Made by a program: the position numbers and the translations under genes
Notes under the pieces: model-generated
The model's database searches: none
Seen by the model: only the letters and a program-made list of their open reading frames with translations
Told to the model about the DNA's origin: nothing
Source: an uncultured Clostridia bacterium
GTDB lineage: Bacteria; Bacillota; Clostridia; Oscillospirales; Acutalibacteraceae
Reading direction: 5' to 3'
Length of the DNA: 5,852 nucleotides
Assembly: GCA_946187095.1 (NCBI GenBank)
Contig: CAMHPW010000079.1
Location: 1 to 5,852 of the forward strand
In this document: piece by piece, positions 1 to 3,836 of the stretch
How the letters are laid out: each line of letters starts with the position of its first letter
How positions within the stretch are numbered: the first letter of the stretch is position 1

Positions 1-400
1 ACTGTTTTTTCTCATACTCCGTTTCTACTACGATAATATCTTCACTTCTCTCACTTTCACCCGTCACGATATAGCTTGCAATGGCAGAACGGCTCTGATA
101 ATAGACATCCGCCCTTGTCAGAAACTCATCAACAGGCACATCAAAGTAAAACTTGAAATAAAGCTGCTTGATCCATCCCAGAAACGGCTCATATGCCTCC
201 TGCATACGATTGGAAGCAAACTCATGATAAAGCAGCTCGATCCTGCTGATGCTGTGTGCCACAGCCGTCTGGATATTTTCAACAGGAACATTGAGAGTAT
301 TATAATGCTTTACAAAGAGAATACTGCTGTGTCTCTGTTCAAGACCGTGTATGATCGAATCAACGATTTTTTTCGTATACATCTGTGAACAAGATTCCAT
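1..400 (-). CDS. Hypothetical protein, N-terminal part (3' end cut by the window edge)
   Basis: The minus-strand frame opens with ATG at 400-398 and stays open for 133 codons to the left edge. It begins MESCSQMYTKKIVDSIIHGL. A strong AGGGGG Shine-Dalgarno (410-415) lies 9 nt upstream, behind a good promoter, so the start is well supported. The upstream in-frame stop is at 440-442. The visible part is soluble and mostly helical, rich in aromatic residues (around EAYEPFLGWIKQLYFKFYF and RADVYYQSRSAIASYIVTG), with no signal peptide, membrane segment, P-loop or HTH. I do not recognise the family with certainty. It vaguely resembles the N-termini of large clostridial proteins carrying ATPase or tetratricopeptide regions, but that is memory and not evidence. 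The gene is divergent from the zinc-ribbon/ArsR operon and shares its control region, so the two units may be co-regulated. Confidence 0.8.
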   Translation of the reverse strand, partial: MESCSQMYTKKIVDSIIHGLEQRHSSILFVKHYNTLNVPVENIQTAVAHSISRIELLYHEFASNRMQEAYEPFLGWIKQLYFKFYFDVPVDEFLTRADVYYQSRSAIASYIVTGESERSEDIIVVETEYEKKQ

Positions 401-409
401 AAAAAAACG

Positions 410-415
410 CCCCCT
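410..415 (-). promoter_or_regulatory. Ribosome binding site of the leftmost gene
   Basis: On the minus strand AGGGGG is followed by 9 nt (CG plus seven T) and then the ATG at 400. The close match to the anti-Shine-Dalgarno sequence fixes this start codon. With a predicted transcription start near 418, the leader would be only about 18 nt. Confidence 0.75.
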
Positions 416-424
416 ATGTCCAAT

Positions 425-453
425 ATTATACCAAACCCATCAATTTTTTTCAA
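425..453 (-). promoter_or_regulatory. Sigma-A-type promoter for the leftmost gene
   Basis: Reading the minus strand, TTGAAA (453-448) is followed after exactly 17 nt by a perfect TATAAT (430-425). The -35 box matches consensus at 5 of 6 positions, the -10 box at 6 of 6, and the spacer is optimal. Transcription would start near 418, just before the AGGGGG ribosome binding site, giving a very short leader. Confidence 0.8.
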
Positions 454-465
454 TACGGAAAATTC

Positions 466-481
466 TTTATTTTAAAATAAA
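466..481. repeat. Perfect 16-bp AT-only palindrome in the divergent intergenic region
   Basis: TTTATTTTAAAATAAA is identical to its reverse complement. It sits between the two divergent promoters, about 13 bp upstream of the minus-strand -35 box and about 33 bp upstream of the plus-strand -35 box. Possible roles are a dimeric repressor operator, or an UP-like AT element helping both promoters. In AT-rich intergenic DNA it could also arise by chance, so an operator function is only inferred. Confidence 0.5.
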
Positions 482-513
482 CTATAAACTTTTCATGAAC
501 AAAGATTATGCAC

Positions 514-542
514 TTGACACCGTAATGATATGGTATTAAAAT
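514..542 (+). promoter_or_regulatory. Sigma-A-type promoter for the zinc-ribbon/ArsR operon
   Basis: A perfect TTGACA -35 box (514-519) is followed by a 17-nt spacer and TAAAAT (537-542), a 5 of 6 match to the -10 consensus. Transcription would start near 549, giving a leader of about 32 nt before the ATG at 581. A 7-bp direct repeat, GTATTAA at 533-539 and 544-550, overlaps the -10 box and start site and could bind a regulator. The downstream ArsR-type repressor is the obvious candidate, but this is inference. Confidence 0.8.
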
Positions 543-567
543 AGTATTAAGTAATCGTTTAATAAAC

Positions 568-575
568 AGGGGTGG
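568..575 (+). promoter_or_regulatory. Ribosome binding site deciding the start at 581
   Basis: AGGGGTGG lies immediately before the ATG at 581; the AGGGG core ends 8 nt upstream of it. The alternative in-frame GTG at 572 falls inside this Shine-Dalgarno and has no site of its own, so 581 is preferred. Confidence 0.75.
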
Positions 576-580
576 AATTG

Positions 581-2383
581 ATGCCTGAAGAAAAAATAAA
601 AATTCTGGAAGAAAAAAATACGCACTTATGGTTTGAAGATTCTCCGATCGCAGTGTTAGCCCAAAAGCTGGCTCTCGATATCGACAAGGCGGAGTTTTTT
701 GCAAGCTTCAAGCTGATGAACCTGCAGCCTGACAATCTCAGGGACATATGCTTTGATATCATCTGCTATGACTCCGCCAGACAGGTCATTGATACTGTCT
801 GTGATGTCTTTTACAGCGGCTTTGACGTAGCAAGAAATATAGAATTCGGCTATAACAGGCGTGTCCCCGTCAAAAACCAGCAAACACGAAGTGTTGAATT
901 TGTCCTCAAAAACATTCTCTATTCCAACGGAAATCAATGGATCAACACTGACAACAGAAGATTCGATACCGCTCTCGAACAGCAGAGCATATTCAGCGTA
1001 CAGGGTGACCTGAACAAACAATTTCTCGAAATATGCACACGCAGCGGCATCGACGGTACAGCATTTTCTCTGCAGCCCGTTTTCAATGAAAAATTCTGGC
1101 TGTGCGGCTGCGGCTGCTTCAACTGGAACAGTGAGGAACTCTGCTGTGAATGCGGTGTCGGAAGGGTATGGCTTCAGAAAAATACCTCTCCCGAAGTCCT
1201 TGAAAAACAATCGGGCTTTGAAAAAGAGCAAAGGGCTGAATTACAGTCGAGATATGCCGAATTTGAAAAATACGAAAAGAGAAACAGCGGTCAGACAGAA
1301 GAATTTGCCAAAAGAAAACGTGCCTACCAGAAACAGCTCAAAAAACAGCAGTTCCGAAAAAGCTCCAAAGTAGTGATCACGATCCTGCTGATCCTTGTTG
1401 TGATCGCACTCATTGCTGACGGTATCATATTTTTCGGTCTGCCCTATCTCAAGTATCAGAATGCCATGACCGATATGGAAATGTACCGATATGACGATGC
1501 TGCCGAAAAATTCCTCCAGCTCGGCAATTTTCTCGACAGCAAAGACCTCTATATGAAAGCGGTTTACGGCAATGCCTTTTCCCTGTACAATGCAGCCAAC
1601 TATGAAAAATCTGCCGAACTTTTTGAGAGTCTCGGCGACTACAGCGATTCTCAGACAAAAGCTCTTGACGCACGCTTCAAATTTGCCGAAAAAAAATTCA
1701 GCGAAGGCGAATATCTTGAAGCAGCCAAAATTTTTCATGACCTCGGTGATTATCCCGATGCCGCCCAGAATGAAAAACAGTGTTTCAGCCGCATTTACAG
1801 GGATGCTCAGGGAAATCTCGTTGCCAATACTGCCGAGAGTCTTGAAAAAGCCCATGCACAGCTCACTTATCTCGGCAACTACAAAAAATCCCCCGAACTC
1901 CTCAAAAAATGCATTTATCTTCTCGGCAATTCCGCCTACAGTCAATGTCAATACGGAAAAGCTATCGAATTATACCGCTCTGTTTCCGATTATCCCGATG
2001 CACAGACAAGACTTCAGAATATCAAAACAATTGTTGCCCTCATCGGCAGTGCCACGGACAATAAACCTGCCCTCTGGCAAAGCGATGCTCTGGAATGTGC
2101 CGACTGCTCCGAACACAATGCGGTCTATTCCCTTGAACTCGGCAAAGACGGCAATATGACCTTCAAAGCACAATGTCCCGACAAAGACAAGCCTTTCATG
2201 GAATACGAGGGCTTGTTCAAACTCGAAAACAATATCATCAAAGTGTCCGACGCCAAAAACAACTGGACAGACGTATTGCAGATCACCTCTCTTGAATCAG
2301 GAAAAAATGCGGTTCTTTCGGCAGAGATCATGGAACCCGTCAGCAGTGTCGTATCCCTCCGTCTTAAAGGAAGTACAGAATAA
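581..2383 (+). CDS. Membrane-anchored protein with N-terminal zinc ribbon and external TPR-like repeats
   Basis: This is a 600-residue protein with no signal peptide. Residues about 20-150 look like a beta-rich domain. Residues 173-193 form a zinc ribbon, WLCGCGCFNWNSEELCCECG, fitting W-x-C-x-C-G-x2-N-x(n)-C-x2-C-G with C175, C177, C188 and C191 as likely ligands. Residues about 205-262 are a charged, probably coiled-coil stretch ending in basic residues. One transmembrane helix spans about 264-287. By the positive-inside rule the zinc ribbon is cytoplasmic and the C-terminal half external. Five TPR-like repeats of about 37-40 residues begin near 304, 341, 378, 418 (degenerate) and 458, with the signature Y-x2-A-x3-F-x2-LGDYxDS. 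Residues about 485-600 look like a beta-rich terminal domain. Similar modular proteins are common hypotheticals in Clostridia. A link between cytoplasmic metal or redox state and an external protein-binding module is inferred. It is the first gene of an operon with the ArsR-type regulator. Confidence 0.88.
   Translation: MPEEKIKILEEKNTHLWFEDSPIAVLAQKLALDIDKAEFFASFKLMNLQPDNLRDICFDIICYDSARQVIDTVCDVFYSGFDVARNIEFGYNRRVPVKNQQTRSVEFVLKNILYSNGNQWINTDNRRFDTALEQQSIFSVQGDLNKQFLEICTRSGIDGTAFSLQPVFNEKFWLCGCGCFNWNSEELCCECGVGRVWLQKNTSPEVLEKQSGFEKEQRAELQSRYAEFEKYEKRNSGQTEEFAKRKRAYQKQLKKQQFRKSSKVVITILLILVVIALIADGIIFFGLPYLKYQNAMTDMEMYRYDDAAEKFLQLGNFLDSKDLYMKAVYGNAFSLYNAANYEKSAELFESLGDYSDSQTKALDARFKFAEKKFSEGEYLEAAKIFHDLGDYPDAAQNEKQCFSRIYRDAQGNLVANTAESLEKAHAQLTYLGNYKKSPELLKKCIYLLGNSAYSQCQYGKAIELYRSVSDYPDAQTRLQNIKTIVALIGSATDNKPALWQSDALECADCSEHNAVYSLELGKDGNMTFKAQCPDKDKPFMEYEGLFKLENNIIKVSDAKNNWTDVLQITSLESGKNAVLSAEIMEPVSSVVSLRLKGSTE
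1097..1159 (+). other. Zinc-ribbon coding segment
   Basis: Residues 173-193 of the membrane protein contain six cysteines (175, 177, 179, 188, 189, 191). Four of them fit the common C-x-C-G...C-x2-C-G zinc ribbon that is found ahead of transmembrane and repeat domains in Firmicutes proteins. C179 and C189 are extra cysteines beyond the minimal set. Confidence 0.75.
1370..1441 (+). other. Transmembrane helix coding segment
   Basis: Residues about 264-287 are an uninterrupted hydrophobic stretch (VVITILLILVVIALI, then a short break and IIFFGL). It follows directly after a basic stretch, KKQQFRKSSK, which indicates an N-terminus-inside orientation. Confidence 0.85.
1490..2023 (+). repeat. TPR-like repeat region inside the membrane protein gene
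   Basis: About five degenerate repeats of 37-40 residues share the core Y-x2-A-x3-[FY]-x2-[LV]-[GS]-[DN]-[YF]-x-[DK]-[SA]. Clear copies are YDDAAEKFLQLGNFLDS, YEKSAELFESLGDYSDS, YLEAAKIFHDLGDYPDA and YGKAIELYRSVSDYPDA. A further copy around LEKAHAQLTYLGNYKKS is more divergent. At DNA level GATTATCCCGATGC occurs identically at 1748-1761 and 1988-2001, exactly 240 bp apart. Helical-repeat arrays of this kind usually bind proteins or peptides. Confidence 0.75.
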
Positions 2384-2386
2384 ACT

Positions 2387-2731
2387 ATGGAAGAAAATGA
2401 AATTATCACAAAAATGCCTTCAAATGATACCGTTCAGACAGTAGCGGATGCTTTCCGTCAGCTTGGCGATCCGAGCCGTCTGCGGATATTCTGGCTTTTA
2501 TGCCACTGTGAAGAATGTGTCATCAACATAGCCGCCGCTACGGATATGTCAAGTCCTGCCGTTTCACATCATTTAAGACTGCTCAAAAATGCCCGTCTGA
2601 TCACGGCTACCCGTCACGGCAAGGAAATGTATTATCGTGCCGCCGATACCCCTATGGTAGAAAAACTTCATCACACCATTGAAGAGATCGCCAAGATTTC
2701 CTGCCCCGAATGGCACGACAAATTCAATTAG
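2387..2731 (+). CDS. ArsR/SmtB-family winged-helix transcriptional regulator
   Basis: At 114 residues it has the usual length for the family. It contains the typical entry LGDPSRLRIFWLL (residues 26-38), a recognition helix with SSPAVSHHLRLLK (55-67), and the beta-wing RHGKEMYYRAAD (76-87). Family members are dimeric repressors, usually released from DNA by metal ions or thiol-reactive agents. The alpha-3 metal box (ELCVCDL in ArsR/CadC) is here EECVINI, so only C44 of the pair remains, although C39 and C41 sit just before it. The classical alpha-5 pattern D-x-H-x10-H-x2-[EH] is not present either. A terminal cluster of H95, H96, E99, C106, E108 and H110 could bind a ligand, but the effector cannot be named. 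The start lies 3 nt after the preceding stop. The nearest Shine-Dalgarno-like AAAGGAAG (2366-2373) is rather far, suggesting translational coupling. It probably regulates its own operon. Confidence 0.93.
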   Translation: MEENEIITKMPSNDTVQTVADAFRQLGDPSRLRIFWLLCHCEECVINIAAATDMSSPAVSHHLRLLKNARLITATRHGKEMYYRAADTPMVEKLHHTIEEIAKISCPEWHDKFN

Positions 2732-2737
2732 CAATTG

Positions 2738-2776
2738 AAAAGCGTACTTTGATTGGTTTCAAAGTACGCTTTTTTT
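2738..2776. terminator. Rho-independent terminator, probably bidirectional, between convergent units
   Basis: A 15-bp perfect stem pairs 2738-2752 (AAAAGCGTACTTTGA) with 2759-2773, with a 6-nt loop TTGGTT and a 7-T run at 2770-2776 on the plus strand. It terminates the zinc-ribbon/ArsR operon, starting 6 nt after its stop codon. On the minus strand the same stem is followed by TTTT and then CAATT, a weaker tail that can also end the transcript of the 352-residue gene, whose stop codon lies at 2778-2780. Confidence 0.92.
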
Positions 2777-2777
2777 G

Positions 2778-3836
2778 TCATATCTCCATGAGATAGGAAA
2801 CGTCACTGTAAGGCACTATGTCAAGATGTGCAAGACTGTTTCTTGCATTCCTGACTTTTTCAAGAACCTTCAGTTCCCTGCCTGTTAATATATGATTGCT
2901 GTAACACAAATGATAAAGCTGACCGATCTCCAATTCAAAGATACTGTGCGTCTTATAGATATTCAGCGGACGGTTTTTGAGCATATCGATATTTTCGGAA
3001 ATGAATCTGCTCCTGAACTGCTCTATGATCGGAAACAACACTTTGACCTGAGCTTTCCAGAGGGCTTTTTTCACTCTCGTTTCGATATCTTCGCATGAAA
3101 TGCCGTGTTCCCTGAATATTTTTTTCGTGATATTCAGGGTATTCACAGGCAGACTGCCTTTGTATTCGGCAAGCCTTCCTGCTGTTTCCACATCATCTTC
3201 GGCAAGTGCAGCCGCCGTTTCGGCAATATACTGCTTCTGCTGTATGGAACAGTTCTGCTCGGACAAGATCGTCATGCACAGCATGAGCGTATCAAAATCA
3301 TGTATACTTTCATCATAGCTCATGTATTCCGACTGACAGCCGTTTTCCCTGATATATTCCCTGACACGCTGTTCCGTGTCTTTGATAAACAATACAAAAG
3401 TTCCGTGTTCATCGTATTCATCGAAACAGGAATTGTATTCTTCAACAAAGTCGATCCATTTTTCAGGCTCAGGAGAGGAAATATCCAGTATCACATTACT
3501 TTTATTCAAAGCCGCCTTTGCACTCTTTGCCAGAAATCCGGCAACGGTATTTTCCGCTGACGGCCAGTAATGATTTCTTTCCTCGTCACTGCAGTACTTC
3601 GTCATGATATATTCGGACGGCTCGGCATAGCTTTCGGGAATGCGGAAATTCGTTTTCATATTGGGACTGTCTTTTTCGATATTCTCAACGATATCCTGTA
3701 TGAGTTCCTCTTTCCATGCGATCTCCTTTTCATACAGAACAAACACATTTTTTCCGTCAAGGGCGGAATATATGATCTCTTCCGCAAAGTTGGCAGGATT
3801 GGTAAGACGTTTCCACCAAATTTCTTCCAGTCTCAC
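2778..3836 (-). CDS. Hypothetical protein with C-terminal RNxxxH (HEPN-like) motif, partner of the upstream ATPase
   Basis: This is a 352-residue soluble protein without signal peptide or membrane helix. The GTG start at 3836-3834 is forced: an in-frame TAA lies three codons upstream (3845-3843), and a strong GGGAGG sits 9 nt before the GTG. Residues about 290-345 are helical and contain VRNARNSLAHLDI. R332, N333 and H337 fit the R-x4-6-H motif of HEPN domains, many of which are RNases. Residues about 20-150 alternate helices with hydrophobic strands (NVFVLYEK at 30-37, NVILDIS at 114-120, GTFVLFIKD at 145-153). This could be a degenerate P-loop-type fold, but no Walker A motif is visible. 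The gene overlaps the end of the ATPase gene by 4 nt (GTGA), so the products are likely made together and act together. I do not recognise a named family; an effector or adaptor role is inferred. Confidence 0.85.
   Translation of the reverse strand: MRLEEIWWKRLTNPANFAEEIIYSALDGKNVFVLYEKEIAWKEELIQDIVENIEKDSPNMKTNFRIPESYAEPSEYIMTKYCSDEERNHYWPSAENTVAGFLAKSAKAALNKSNVILDISSPEPEKWIDFVEEYNSCFDEYDEHGTFVLFIKDTEQRVREYIRENGCQSEYMSYDESIHDFDTLMLCMTILSEQNCSIQQKQYIAETAAALAEDDVETAGRLAEYKGSLPVNTLNITKKIFREHGISCEDIETRVKKALWKAQVKVLFPIIEQFRSRFISENIDMLKNRPLNIYKTHSIFELEIGQLYHLCYSNHILTGRELKVLEKVRNARNSLAHLDIVPYSDVSYLMEI

Noticed and set aside
351..539. Small plus-strand open frame of 62 codons across the divergent promoter region
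   Set aside because: It runs through the start of the minus-strand gene and both promoters, and its composition (Ile, Lys, Phe, Tyr) just reflects AT-rich DNA.
572..580. GTG at 572 as start of the zinc-ribbon membrane protein
   Set aside because: The GTG lies inside the AGGGGTGG Shine-Dalgarno and has no site of its own, while the ATG at 581 is spaced 8 nt from the AGGGG core.
656..1231. Open frame of 191 codons on the minus strand opposite the N-terminal half of the membrane protein
   Set aside because: It is antisense to a gene with clear domains, and its low-complexity Ala-rich stretch mirrors the zinc-ribbon codons. There is no independent evidence for translation.
1241..1951. Long open frame (236 codons) on the minus strand opposite the TPR-like region
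   Set aside because: It lies entirely inside the well-supported plus-strand gene, has no ribosome binding site or domain that I can see, and its repetitive Phe/Glu-rich content mirrors the repeats on the other strand.
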